DNA of 64,000 nucleotides. It comes from Edwardsiella anguillarum ET080813. Its GTDB lineage: Bacteria; Pseudomonadota; Gammaproteobacteria; Enterobacterales; Enterobacteriaceae. Positions within the stretch are counted from its first letter, which is position 1. Each line of letters begins with the position of its first letter. Below the pieces are notes generated by a model. The model searched no databases. It saw nothing but the letters and a program-made list of their open reading frames with translations, and was not told the DNA's origin. Below are positions 1 through 7,818 of this stretch, in pieces. Made by a program: the position numbers and the translations under genes. The stretch lies in the NCBI RefSeq assembly GCF_000264765.2, contig NZ_CP006664.1, positions 868,001 through 932,000 on the forward strand, given 5' to 3'.

Positions 1-1
1 A

Positions 2-259
2 CTTACTTTAATAGAACTACACTTGAATCATTTGGACAAAAAGATAAACATCAAGCTAATTTCTGATGAACATATAAATAAAATTAGAAGTGAACCATAT
101 GATTACCTAACATCATCTAACGGTGATTATAAGAAAAAACTAAACGACTTAAAATTCAATACGCTAGAGCTTATTGAAGAAAACTATACGGAATGGTATT
201 TCAGAAACTCCACTAAATATCACTGGATGAAACTCAAGTCACTCCTCTTTCAAAAATAA
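2..259 (+). CDS. 3' end of an unrecognised AT-rich cargo gene
   Basis: The reading frame is open from the left edge to a TAA at 257-259, so these 85 residues are probably the C-terminus of a longer protein. The first possible start inside is a TTG at 23 with no clear ribosome binding site. The residues are Lys/Asn/Ile-rich and the base composition is far more AT-rich than the satellite core. A hairpin terminator follows. In P4-like satellites the stretch between int and psu is a known slot for exchangeable cargo, often anti-phage systems, and this gene sits there. I recognise no domain and assign no function. Confidence 0.55.
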   Translation, partial: LTLIELHLNHLDKKINIKLISDEHINKIRSEPYDYLTSSNGDYKKKLNDLKFNTLELIEENYTEWYFRNSTKYHWMKLKSLLFQK

Positions 260-268
260 CAATTCACA

Positions 269-300
269 TCACCTCTCATTATTTTGCGAGGTGATTCTTT
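269..300 (+). terminator. hairpin after the left-edge cargo gene
   Basis: ATCACCTC (269-276) pairs with GAGGTGAT (288-295), followed by TTCTTTC. It lies 10 bases after the stop of the left-edge gene. Confidence 0.6.
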
Positions 301-575
301 CATCAGGTTCGCTAATACCTCAACTGCATTTAAATTAATAAAACCTTCAGCCTATTCCTATCCATTTAATCACACTTCTTTACGAAAAAGCTAATAACTG
401 AGCAATAATCAGATCATGTCCGGAACTGGATGCTATTAACATCCTGCGCGCAATGCTTTCCCCGCCTCGCCTGCCCGCTTCATGGGGCGCTTTTAATGCA
501 GATGCATGAGACGGCACAGGGCGCGCCAGGACTGGCGCGGCGAGGGTTAAAAAATATCGTAAGGCGCATGCAAAA

Positions 576-605
576 CCATGCACGCTATGCATGCATGGCT
601 TTTTA
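576..605. terminator. hairpin downstream of psu
   Basis: CCATGCA (576-582) pairs with TGCATGG (592-598). CTTTTTAG follows on the plus strand and a short TTTT run follows on the minus strand. It lies 40 bases past the psu stop codon, so it probably ends the sid-delta-psu transcript. The flanking stretch 300-637 holds no gene I can support. Confidence 0.45.
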
Positions 606-637
606 GAGAAAAAATGCGGGAATTTATGGCAATTTTT

Positions 638-1213
638 TTATGCCGGGTGCTGCTGTTCCAGTGCGATTTTTCGGTGCATAAATTTCAGGTTTTCGGCAGG
701 CGTCGTGCGGCTGATGACATCCTGCCGGGCGGCTGTTTCTGGCCGTAGTCCCGCACTGTTTAAAATATCCCGACTGGCCTCGGCGTACTCAATGGCCGGG
801 CTGATGGTCATACTGACGGCCAGCGCTTCCCGCAGGTATTCCAGTGCCCGATCGGCGGCCCGTGTGCGTAACAGTTCCGGTTGATGATTCAGCCCTATTA
901 ACTCCGGGGCCAGCGCACTGAGCAGCTCGGTGCCGTGACGTTGCATGAAGCTGCGCAGCTCCGTACGCACACTGACACGCAACAGTTCATCATGGGTATG
1001 TAGGTATCGATCAGCGTGTTGATTCATCTCCCACTGTTTCACGGCGATCAATTCACGCAGATAGGCCAGGCGATCGCCAGACTTGCCGCTGCTATCGGTC
1101 TGTAGGCTAGCCATCTCTAGCGTCGCCTTGGTCCATGCCTGACGGCTATCCTGCCAACGTGTTTTGGCCGCTTGGCACGCCATTGCCGCTTTTTGTAATG
1201 GGGTTGTCGTCAT
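638..1213 (-). CDS. psu: P4 Psu-like polarity suppression / capsid decoration protein
   Basis: This 191-residue protein closely resembles P4 Psu (190 residues) in length and sequence. Shared parts include the N-terminal LQ-A---C---K--W pattern, the middle FMQQHGT..L..ALAPEL block (here FMQRHGTELLSALAPELIG) and the near C-terminal TPAENLKFMHRK (TPAQN in P4). Psu inhibits Rho termination in the host and decorates the small satellite capsid. I start at the ATG at 1213; an in-frame upstream ATG at 1255 would add 14 residues that lie inside the delta gene. It is the last gene of the sid-delta-psu operon, 14 bases after delta. Confidence 0.92.
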   Translation of the reverse strand: MTTTPLQKAAMACQAAKTRWQDSRQAWTKATLEMASLQTDSSGKSGDRLAYLRELIAVKQWEMNQHADRYLHTHDELLRVSVRTELRSFMQRHGTELLSALAPELIGLNHQPELLRTRAADRALEYLREALAVSMTISPAIEYAEASRDILNSAGLRPETAARQDVISRTTPAENLKFMHRKIALEQQHPA

Positions 1214-1227
1214 GTTGGTGTTCTCGG

Positions 1228-1470
1228 TTAATGTGAAAAGGGAGAGCGATAGCAACCGGATACCCGACGCGGCTCCGCCTGTGGTGTTGGCCGTTCTGCT
1301 GTTACCGGCTTGGCTGGTTGATGGATAATTTCATCGATGGATTCCAGCGTGCGGAACGTCGCCGAGCAGTGAACATTGGTGCACTGGTGATAGCGTTGCT
1401 TGACGTTATCCGATAAGTATCGGCTGCTGCGGGTATGGGCGGATTTCCCGCAAAAAGGACAATGCATCAT
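1228..1470 (-). CDS. Ogr/Delta-family zinc-finger late transcription activator (short form)
   Basis: This 80-residue protein has the Ogr/Delta zinc-binding pattern C-x2-C near the N-terminus (HCPFCGKSAHTR) and a second cysteine pair in CTNVHC, and a conserved YHQC..C..TF core. Ogr/Delta proteins contact RNA polymerase alpha and switch on the late promoters of P2-like helpers and their satellites. P4 Delta is a 166-residue tandem fusion of two such units. This one has a single unit, as P2 Ogr does. Its ATG overlaps the sid stop as ATGA, so the two are translationally coupled. Confidence 0.9.
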   Translation of the reverse strand: MMHCPFCGKSAHTRSSRYLSDNVKQRYHQCTNVHCSATFRTLESIDEIIHQPAKPVTAERPTPQAEPRRVSGCYRSPFSH

Positions 1471-2219
1471 GCGATCAGCCCCCGCGCCTGAAGCTGGGCT
1501 TTACGCTGCTGCATTTCTTCGTAAAAACGCATGCTCTGTGCCGGTGTTGCGGCGAGCTCATAGTCCATATGGGGGAGCGGGCTGGGCGATAACCCTATTT
1601 TGTACAGTACCGGCTCATCGTTTAAACGGATCTCATATTGGTCTACTTGCGCTTTCAGCCAGCGACTGATTTCTGCCAGAACCTCTTGTTCGCTCGATTC
1701 AATATCATGATGGCCAGCGCGATAGCGCTGTTGTTGCAGGGCGAAAATTTTGAGCTTGATTGCCCGGATGAGCGCAGAGACTCCCTGTGACAGGGTGGTC
1801 TCAAACTCGCGCTGCACGTAGTCGTTCAACAGCGAAGAGTGTGCATCACGGTAGGCTTTTGCCGAGCTGCAACATGTGCCCTTTCCCTGCTCAAGTTCAT
1901 AAGCCAGTACCTCGGCAGCGTTCTCACACTCCTGCATCAGCTCCCGGCAGGCGACACGCTCCATATGCTGTTGCTTGAGCGCATCGGTGAGCACGGCGCC
2001 ATTGCGCAGGAATTGCTCGCGCCAGGCTTGCGTATCATCGAGGCCCGTTTGTTCCAGACGGGTTTTCTGCTGTTTGGCCTGCTCAATGGCATGCTGGATT
2101 TCATCCATCCGGTGCACGTTATTCAGATGATGAGTTTTGGCGCTCTCCAGCACTTGGAATGCCTTATCCAGCGCGGCGGGGATCGCCGTCTCTTGCTGGG
2201 GGTGAGTGGTCGGTTTCAT
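1467..2219 (-). CDS. sid: P4 Sid-like capsid size-determination protein
   Basis: This 250-residue, helix-rich protein matches P4 Sid (244 residues) along its length: A---LE-A---HL-N---MDE near the N-terminus, ALKQQHMERVACRELMQE in the middle, and EPVL---GLS...LPHMDYE-A-TPAQ near the end. Sid forms an external scaffold that makes helper-phage capsid protein assemble into the smaller T=4 head that fits only the satellite genome. The ATG at 2219 has AGGAG 8 bases upstream, which excludes the longer frame from 2279. It is the first gene of the late operon. Confidence 0.92.
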   Translation of the reverse strand: MKPTTHPQQETAIPAALDKAFQVLESAKTHHLNNVHRMDEIQHAIEQAKQQKTRLEQTGLDDTQAWREQFLRNGAVLTDALKQQHMERVACRELMQECENAAEVLAYELEQGKGTCCSSAKAYRDAHSSLLNDYVQREFETTLSQGVSALIRAIKLKIFALQQQRYRAGHHDIESSEQEVLAEISRWLKAQVDQYEIRLNDEPVLYKIGLSPSPLPHMDYELAATPAQSMRFYEEMQQRKAQLQARGLIA

Positions 2220-2400
2220 GGTGTTCTCCTGCTGCGTTATCAAGGTGAAATCATTCTGCAACGCACCACACAACCACACGAGCGATCACGGTTGTCGCAG
2301 GGATGGCACAAACAGAATCGGGCAGAACGGCAATCAGGAGGGCTAGCCAGAGAAAGGTCTCAGCAAAACCCTACTCTCCATTTGTTTTTTTACTTATAAC

Positions 2401-2505
2401 TGTTCACTACTATTCACCTTAAATAAAAAAATAGGTAATACAGTAAGTTAAAGGGTGAACAGTTGAGGGTCTGACTGTTCACCGTCTGTTCACTACTGTT
2501 CACCC
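2401..2505. other. P4 crr-like iteron cluster (left half of the replication origin)
   Basis: At least four close copies of TGTTCAC(C/T) or its complement GGTGAACA lie at 2401, 2455-2462, 2476-2483, 2487-2494 and 2497-2504, with AT-rich DNA between. P4 alpha binds repeats of this sequence in ori1 and in crr, and both are needed for P4 replication. The cluster lies between sid and the Vis/AlpA-type gene, about 4.1 kb from the second cluster. The surrounding gap 2220-2770 holds no other gene I can support; the divergent promoters for sid and for the regulator must be here. Confidence 0.8.
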
Positions 2506-2770
2506 TTCTGCTTTTCTCTGGCCATACCTTTTAGACTTTATTTCGATTAAAAATTAAAAAAATATAACTAAAGAAAATAGAAATTGCTGCATTGTAATGC
2601 AGTGATTTGCATCTGTTTTCCAGCGTTTGCCTTTGTTTGCCATAGAGAAAAGTCAATGTTTGTTTCCACGAAAATCTCACATGACCTGAGGGAAAATATA
2701 GACATAATAAGGAGCTACCCGAAGCCGGACGGACACGACCGGCACTGTATGGACTTTGTGAGGTAGCCTG

Positions 2771-3037
2771 ATGTACACCGCTTTTTCTTCCCCATCTTCT
2801 GCTCCTGCCACGCCGCTGATGCCGGTTTCTGATACCGTTTACGAGCGCTTTATTCGCCTGCCCGAAGTAATGCATCTGTGCGGCCTGTCCCGCTCGACCA
2901 TTTACGACCTCATCAGCCGGGAAGCCTTCCCGAAACAAATCTCCCTCGGCGGAAAAAATGTGGCGTGGGCGCAGTCTGAAATCACTGCATGGATGGCGGA
3001 TCGCATTGCCGAACGCAACCGGGGCTATGACGCATGA
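2771..3037 (+). CDS. P4 Vis/AlpA-family excisionase and regulator
   Basis: This 88-residue protein has exactly the length of P4 Vis (orf88). It has the AlpA/MerR-like helix-turn-helix: [22 protein letters not shown], then FPKQ-SLGG-NVAW---EI-AW. Vis acts as excisionase, bending DNA at att, and represses the sid promoter. The ATG has GAGGT 7 bases upstream. The gene is divergent from sid and its end overlaps a longer open frame that continues into the immunity region. Confidence 0.9.
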   Translation: MYTAFSSPSSAPATPLMPVSDTVYERFIRLPEVMHLCGLSRSTIYDLISREAFPKQISLGGKNVAWAQSEITAWMADRIAERNRGYDA

Positions 3038-3131
3038 TGATGACCGTTCAGCAAACAGCCCCTTTTTCTGGCTTGCTTCTTTTCGCCGTTTCCAGGTATA
3101 GTTTTCCCGCTGTCGCAAAATCGGCAGCCGG

Positions 3132-3390
3132 GCGTAGGAACCCGTGTTTAACTATGGCGACACCGGACGCGCCTTGCGTCTTTTTTTGTGTCTGTGCCTT
3201 GATGCACCCATTCAATACACAGTGGCCTTTTCGCCATTGTGGGTATCGCGTAATGGTGGCTCAGGCGGGGCAGCTTTCGGGCTGGCCGGTTCTCATAGTT
3301 ACCGGTATTCCTACCCCCGTCTGGGCTACCACCCATGAGCGTAGGAACTCCGGTGGTAGCTGTAACCAGCTAACTATGGAGGTTGCCCTT
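3132..3390 (+). ncRNA. candidate P4 CI-type immunity RNA region
   Basis: A perfect 9-bp stem, GCTACCACC (3325-3333) with GGTGGTAGC (3352-3360), encloses an 18-base loop. The sequence TTCCTAC (3308-3314) is complementary to GTAGGAA at 3134-3140 and again at 3341-3347. In P4, lysogeny depends on a short processed CI RNA whose seqB pairs with seqA and seqC in the leader of the alpha operon and terminates transcription. The layout here, just upstream of the alpha operon genes, fits that scheme. Exact RNA ends cannot be read from sequence. Confidence 0.55.
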
Positions 3391-3585
3391 ATGGCTACGA
3401 CCCTCACCCCGTCACACCCGCAGTTTGTCTTTGTGTTTGCCGCCGTTCGTCGCGCAGACCGTACCCCCCGTATTTGTATGCTCCGCACCGTTGCCGGTGA
3501 TGAGCACGCCGCACGCCTTTCTCTCGTTCGCGATTACGTTCTCTCGTTCGCTGGCCGTCTGCCGGTTGCGGAGGTGCGCGCATGA
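3391..3585 (+). CDS. Ash / Icd-like small satellite protein
   Basis: The ATG at 3391 follows TATGGAGG at good spacing and gives a 64-residue protein with the pattern typical of satellite Ash or Icd-like proteins: [16 protein letters not shown] followed by a stretch with ARLSLVRDY. Members are annotated as ash-family or cell-division-inhibitor-like proteins. Their exact role in satellites is not settled. The frame is open back to 3034, but the upstream part coincides with the immunity-RNA region, so I do not take the 183-residue version as the protein. The TGA overlaps the next gene's ATG. Confidence 0.6.
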   Translation: MATTLTPSHPQFVFVFAAVRRADRTPRICMLRTVAGDEHAARLSLVRDYVLSFAGRLPVAEVRA

Positions 3586-3809
3586 GACACACCACCATTA
3601 CCGCCCGTGACCTCGAATGTCTTGAGCATATGCGCAATGTTGGCCAGCTCGTCGGCGACCTGATGCAGGTGCAGGACTGCGCGACCATTAGGCGTGACCC
3701 GGCGCAGCAGTTACAGCTCACCTCCGTGATTTACCTCATGACCGCCCAGCTCGACGGCGTGGTCGAACGCTGCAATCAGCAGTGGCTGACCGGGGAGGGT
3801 AACGTATGA
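3582..3809 (+). CDS. small satellite protein at the P4 epsilon (derepression) position
   Basis: This 75-residue protein, with [20 protein letters not shown] near its start, sits in the slot of the derepression-type gene in P4-like satellites. P4 Epsilon derepresses the helper P2 by binding its C repressor. The start overlaps the preceding stop (ATGA) and its end overlaps the next ATG, so translation is coupled through the cluster. The assignment rests on position and general resemblance more than on recognised motifs. Confidence 0.55.
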   Translation: MRHTTITARDLECLEHMRNVGQLVGDLMQVQDCATIRRDPAQQLQLTSVIYLMTAQLDGVVERCNQQWLTGEGNV

Positions 3810-4126
3810 AAAAGCCATTACCGCCCGTATTACGCGCCGCGCTGTATCGTCGCGCCGTGGCCTGCGCCTGGCTGACCCTGTGCGAACGCCAGCACCGCTA
3901 TCCGCACCTCACCCTTGATGCACTGGAAAGCGCCATTGCCGCCGAGCTGGAGGGCTTCTACCTGCGCCAGCACGGCGAGGAAAAAGGCCGCCAGATTGCC
4001 TGTGCACTGCTGGAAGATTTAATGGAAGCCGGCCCACTCAAAGCCGCGCCATCGCTGTCCTTTCTCGGGCTGGCCGTGATGGATGAGCTTTGCGCCCGTC
4101 ATATCACGTCGCTGGTACTGCACTGA
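3806..4126 (+). CDS. P4 Orf106-like protein
   Basis: This 106-residue protein has exactly the length and position of P4 orf106, directly before alpha. Its composition is Leu/Ala/Arg-rich and helical, with [20 protein letters not shown] near the start. It corresponds to a domain of unknown function conserved in P4-like satellites. It overlaps the previous gene by 4 bases and alpha starts 15 bases downstream, after a GGGGAG site. No biochemical role can be inferred. Confidence 0.75.
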   Translation: MKKPLPPVLRAALYRRAVACAWLTLCERQHRYPHLTLDALESAIAAELEGFYLRQHGEEKGRQIACALLEDLMEAGPLKAAPSLSFLGLAVMDELCARHITSLVLH

Positions 4127-4141
4127 GGGGAGAAAACAACG

Positions 4142-6475
4142 ATGAAAATGAACGTAACGGACACCGTAAAACAGGCATGTGGCCACTGGCCGCGCATTCT
4201 CCCGGCGCTGGGTGTGAAGGTGATTAAAAACCGCCATCAGTCCTGCCCGGTGTGCGGCGGCTCTGACCGTTTCCGCTTTGACGATAAAGAAGGGCGCGGG
4301 ACGTGGTACTGCAATCAGTGTGGCGCAGGTGACGGGCTTAAGCTGGTAGAAAAAGTGTTTGGCGTGACTCCCTCAGAGGCCGCCGGGAAGGTGAACGCCG
4401 TGACCGGCAATCTGTCGCCGGTTGCCCCGGAAGTGATTGCGGCCGCAGAGGCCGAAACTGTGGCCGACCGTAAAACGGCGGCTGCGCTGGCCGGCAGGCT
4501 CATGGAGAAAACCCGACCGGCCACCGGCAATGCCTACCTCACCTGCAAGGGTTTCCCCGCTCTGGAATGTCTGACGCTCACCGCCATACATAAAACCGGC
4601 GGCGTGACGTTCCGCACCGGTGATGTGGTTGTCCCGCTGTCTGACTATACCGGCGCACTGGTTAACCTTCAGCTTATCAATGCAGACGGTCTAAAACGCA
4701 CCCTGAAAGGCGGTCAGGTCAAAGGGGCATGTCATATCATCGAAGGGAAAAAACAGGCCGGAAAACGCCTGTGGATTGCAGAGGGTTATGCGACCGCACT
4801 CACCGTGCATCACCTGACCGGGGAAACCGTCATGGTGGCGCTGTCCTCCGTGAACCTCCTTTCTCTGGCGAGCCTTGCCCGTCACAAATACCCGGCCTGT
4901 CAGATTGTCCTCGCCGCCGACCGTGACCTTAACGGCGATGGCCAGAAAAAAGCCGCCGCGGCCGCAGAAGCCTGTGAGGGTGTTGTTGCCCTGCCGCCGG
5001 TGTTCGGTGACTGGAATGATACGTTTACGCAGCACGGCGAGGAAGCCACGCGGAAAGCCATTTATGACGCCATCCGGCCACCGGCGCAAAGTCCGTTTGA
5101 TACCATGAGCGAGGCGGAATTTACCGCCATGAGCGCCAGCGACAAGGCTCTGCGGGTGCATGAGCATTACGGCGAAGCGCTGGCGGTGGATGCGAACGGC
5201 CAGCTCCTGTCCCGCTATGAAAACGGCATCTGGAAAAATATCCCTGCCGCCACTTTTTCACGGAATGTGGCTGACTTATTCCAGCGTCTGCGCGCCCCGT
5301 TCTCATCCGGGAAAATTGCCTCGGTGGTGGAGACCCTGAAACTGATTATTCCGCAGCAGGATACACCGGCGCGCCGTCTGATTGGCTTTCGCAACGGGGT
5401 ACTTGATACCCTGAGCGGCGTATTCAGCCCGCACCACAAATCGCACTGGCTGCGCACGCTGTGCGACGTGGATTTCACCCCACCGGTGGGCGGGGAAACG
5501 CTGGAAACCCACGCGCCGAATTTCTGGCGCTGGCTCGACCGTGCGGCCGGTAAAAATCCACAAAAACGCGACGTGATTCTGGCCGCTCTGTTTATGGTAC
5601 TGGCGAACCGTTACGACTGGCAGCTCTTTCTCGAAGTGACAGGTCCCGGCGGGAGTGGCAAAAGTATTCTCGCTGAAATCGCGACCCTGCTCGCCGGAGA
5701 GGATAACGCCACGTCAGCTGATATCGACACACTGGAAGACCCGCGCAAGCGTGCCTCCCTGATTGGCTTCTCGCTAATCCGTCTGCCAGACCAGGAAAAA
5801 TGGAGCGGTGACGGCGCAGGGCTTAAGGCCATCACCGGCGGCGATGCGGTCTCGGTTGACCCGAAATACCAGAACCCGTACTCAACACATATTCCGGCGG
5901 TGATTCTGGCCGTGAACAATAACCCGATGCGCTTCACCGACCGCAGCGGCGGCGTCTCCCGTCGCCGGGTGATTATTCATTTCCCGGAGCAGATTGCCCC
6001 GGAGGAACGCGACCCGCAGCTCAGGGATAAAATTGCGCGCGAGCTGGCCGTCATCGTGCGCCAGCTTATGCAGAAATTCATCGACCCGATGACCGCGCGC
6101 GCACTGCTCCAGTCGCAGCAGAACTCCGACGAGGCACTCAGCATTAAGCGCGATGCTGACCCGACGTTTGATTTTTGCGGCTATCTGGAAATGCTCCCGC
6201 AGACCAACGGGATGTTTATGGGTAATGCCAGCATCATCCCGCGTAATTACCGTAAATACCTATATCATGCATATCTGGCCTATATGGAGGCTAACGGGTA
6301 CAGGAACGTGCTCAGCCTGAAAATGTTCGGGCTGGGGCTGCCCATGATGCTGAAAGAGTACGGACTGAATTATGAGAAGCGGCACACTAAACAGGGGATA
6401 CAAACCAATCTGTCGATGAAAGAGGAAAGCTACGGCGACTGGCTGCCGAAATGCGACGAACCCGCAGCAACATAA
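4142..6475 (+). CDS. alpha: P4 alpha replication protein (primase-helicase-origin binding)
   Basis: This 777-residue protein has the same length as P4 alpha and is very similar throughout. An N-terminal zinc finger (CPVCGGSDRF...CNQCG, residues about 36-60) precedes a Toprim-like primase core with IAEGYATAL and LAADRDLNGDG. The SF3 helicase follows, with Walker A GPGGSGKS near residue 505 and the downstream LAVNNNPMRFTDRS block. The conserved C-terminal part contains the origin-binding domain. Alpha alone primes, unwinds and recognises the iterons, so the satellite replicates independently of host DnaA, DnaB and DnaG. All expected motifs are intact, which argues that this element is not long decayed. 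Confidence 0.97.
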   Translation: MKMNVTDTVKQACGHWPRILPALGVKVIKNRHQSCPVCGGSDRFRFDDKEGRGTWYCNQCGAGDGLKLVEKVFGVTPSEAAGKVNAVTGNLSPVAPEVIAAAEAETVADRKTAAALAGRLMEKTRPATGNAYLTCKGFPALECLTLTAIHKTGGVTFRTGDVVVPLSDYTGALVNLQLINADGLKRTLKGGQVKGACHIIEGKKQAGKRLWIAEGYATALTVHHLTGETVMVALSSVNLLSLASLARHKYPACQIVLAADRDLNGDGQKKAAAAAEACEGVVALPPVFGDWNDTFTQHGEEATRKAIYDAIRPPAQSPFDTMSEAEFTAMSASDKALRVHEHYGEALAVDANGQLLSRYENGIWKNIPAATFSRNVADLFQRLRAPFSSGKIASVVETLKLIIPQQDTPARRLIGFRNGVLDTLSGVFSPHHKSHWLRTLCDVDFTPPVGGETLETHAPNFWRWLDRAAGKNPQKRDVILAALFMVLANRYDWQLFLEVTGPGGSGKSILAEIATLLAGEDNATSADIDTLEDPRKRASLIGFSLIRLPDQEKWSGDGAGLKAITGGDAVSVDPKYQNPYSTHIPAVILAVNNNPMRFTDRSGGVSRRRVIIHFPEQIAPEERDPQLRDKIARELAVIVRQLMQKFIDPMTARALLQSQQNSDEALSIKRDADPTFDFCGYLEMLPQTNGMFMGNASIIPRNYRKYLYHAYLAYMEANGYRNVLSLKMFGLGLPMMLKEYGLNYEKRHTKQGIQTNLSMKEESYGDWLPKCDEPAAT

Positions 6476-6484
6476 CCTCACTCA

Positions 6485-6506
6485 GACCGGCAACAGCCGG
6501 TCTTTT
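6485..6506 (+). terminator. rho-independent terminator after alpha
   Basis: GACCGG (6485-6490), loop CAACAG, CCGGTC (6497-6502), then TTTT, directly after the alpha stop. Confidence 0.8.
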
Positions 6507-6528
6507 CCTTTCTGGCCATTGCCACAAG

Positions 6529-6790
6529 GTGAACAATCCACTGTTCACCCTTCACCGTATCTTCACTCTGTATCACAATGAAATTATTAATAAAAAACCA
6601 GAAGTGAACAGTGTGAACAGTAAAACCGAAAAAAACTTTTTATCCCCCCACGCATCGCCTAAGCGGACGGATCCAGAACGAGCAAAAATCACAAAGGTGA
6701 AGAGTCGACTGTTCACTCTTCACCAACTCATCACCACCTAACCACATGATATAAAATGATAAATAACCGAGGTGAACAGTGTGAAAAGTT
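6529..6790. other. P4 ori1-like iteron cluster
   Basis: Repeats of GGTGAACA and TGTTCACC, several in tail-to-tail pairs, occur at about 6530-6552, 6603-6620, 6700-6724 and 6771-6790. AT-rich stretches separate them. This is the expected place of ori1 downstream of alpha in P4. With the cluster at 2401-2505 it makes the bipartite origin recognised by alpha. Between here and the ssrA remnant (6800-6975) the DNA is AT-rich and I see no gene. Confidence 0.8.
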
Positions 6791-6978
6791 AAATGCAAAA
6801 AAACTTTTTTTCTGTGCTTATTGTTTAAAAAAAAGACCACATGAAAAAGGTGACACATTTCTAAAGAGGGATCGTATTACTATGACATTTCATAATTGGT
6901 ACACGTTTAGGTACACAATTGAAAGTTGAATACGGAAAAATCCTTTATATTTAATATATTGAGAAATTTATTCAGATT

Positions 6979-7072
6979 CCGCCAGGTCCACCAAAATTCT
7001 CCATCGGTGATTACCAGAGTCATCCGATGAAGTCCTAAGAACCCGCACGGCGCAAGCCCTGCGGGCTTTTTT
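6979..7072 (+). other. ssrA 3'-end remnant with its terminator (attR)
   Basis: CCGCCAGGTCCACCA (6979-6993) is the 3' acceptor end of tmRNA with one change, and the following ATTCTCCATCGGTGATTACC is the sequence found after enterobacterial ssrA. A terminator follows: CCCGCA (7042-7047) pairs with TGCGGG (7060-7065), then CTTTTTTG. Satellites and islands using ssrA as target rebuild this 3' end at the junction. I take it as the right border of the satellite. The rest of ssrA must lie to the left of the window. Confidence 0.75.
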
Positions 7073-7190
7073 GTGCCCTCAATTTGTCCCGCGAAGTCCG
7101 AAGAGAACTAATTAAATCCGAATCTTTTAGGCCCATTGAGGCGTTACAGCCCCTCGGCTATGGCCGATGACTCTTACCGCGTAGTAACGT

Positions 7191-7216
7191 CGGACGCAGA
7201 TTCAACTCCCGCCAGC
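7191..7216 (+). other. second ssrA 3'-end-like remnant
   Basis: CGGACGCAGATTCAACTCCC plus GCCAGC matches the end of the tmRNA T-arm region (CGGACGCGGGTTCAACTCCC plus GCCAGC in E. coli) at 24 of 26 positions. The match stops before the CCA end, where unrelated sequence begins. It lies 200 bases beyond the first remnant and is probably an older attachment scar. The remaining stretch 7073-7400 has no gene I can support. Confidence 0.55.
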
Positions 7217-7405
7217 CCATATAGCGAGCCGCTCGCCTCTCAAGCATACCGTCTCGGAAAACACAATCCACGTTCGCTCCCCGCGCCATGACATGATAAC
7301 GTTTTCGCTCACGGCGCAGCATCGCCGGATAGGCGCGGCCGCGGCGGTGGACATACACCGCCATGGGCCGAGCGATACGCACTCTTCTTTAAACGGGATA
7401 ATCCG

Positions 7406-7702
7406 ATGAGCGTCATTTACGTTGTGGTGTTGACCTATAGTAAACCCCTGTCCGAAATCGATGCGCAGATGGCGGCGCATATCGAGTGGCTGAACCAGGG
7501 CTATGATGAGGGGTTTTTTCTGACCTCTGGGCGGCGTATTCCGCGCAGCGGCGGCGTGATCCTGGCGCGCAGCGACACGCTGGAGGCTCTACAGGCGAGA
7601 CTGCAGCGCGATCCGTTTCAGCAGCATGGGCTGGTCGCTACCGAGATCATCCCCTTTGAGGCCAGCCGCTGCGCCGATACGATCCAGGGGCTGTTGGCGT
7701 AA
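7406..7702 (+). CDS. YciI-like protein (YCII domain)
   Basis: This 98-residue protein has the YCII fold pattern: IYVVVLTYSKPL, then an HIEWLNQGYDEGFFLTSG segment with the conserved His, and a C-terminal DPFQQHGL..TEIIPFEA. The family has ferredoxin-like folds; some members have enzymatic roles, but most, including this one, are of unknown substrate. It is the first backbone gene after the satellite and reads away from it. A GGGA site precedes the ATG. The convergent ridA lies about 115 bases downstream. Confidence 0.8.
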   Translation: MSVIYVVVLTYSKPLSEIDAQMAAHIEWLNQGYDEGFFLTSGRRIPRSGGVILARSDTLEALQARLQRDPFQQHGLVATEIIPFEASRCADTIQGLLA

Positions 7703-7818
7703 GGCGACCGTCATCGGCTGTACTGACGGGACAGCCTCTGCGTTTCCATAAACAACGCCACCGACGGGTGGCGTTTGGGCGACATGGCGACGTCATCCGC
7801 GGGTTGATCCCCGGCAGA

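Larger units (their letters stand above)
1..7072. mobile_element. P4-like phage satellite, right-hand part, integrated at ssrA
   Basis: The gene set and order match enterobacterial P4 satellites: sid, delta and psu on the minus strand, then a Vis/AlpA-type gene, an immunity region, small ash/epsilon/orf106-type genes and alpha on the plus strand. Two replication iteron clusters are present, and the right border carries an ssrA 3' remnant and terminator. No integrase is seen, so the left end with int and attL must lie outside the window. The first 300 bases are much more AT-rich than the rest and look like cargo. Whether the satellite is still mobile cannot be judged from this part. Confidence 0.9.

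Noticed and set aside
3034-3390. N-terminal 119 codons of a 183-residue frame before the ash-like gene
   Set aside because: They overlap the immunity-RNA-like region and lack a ribosome binding site as good as the one at 3391.
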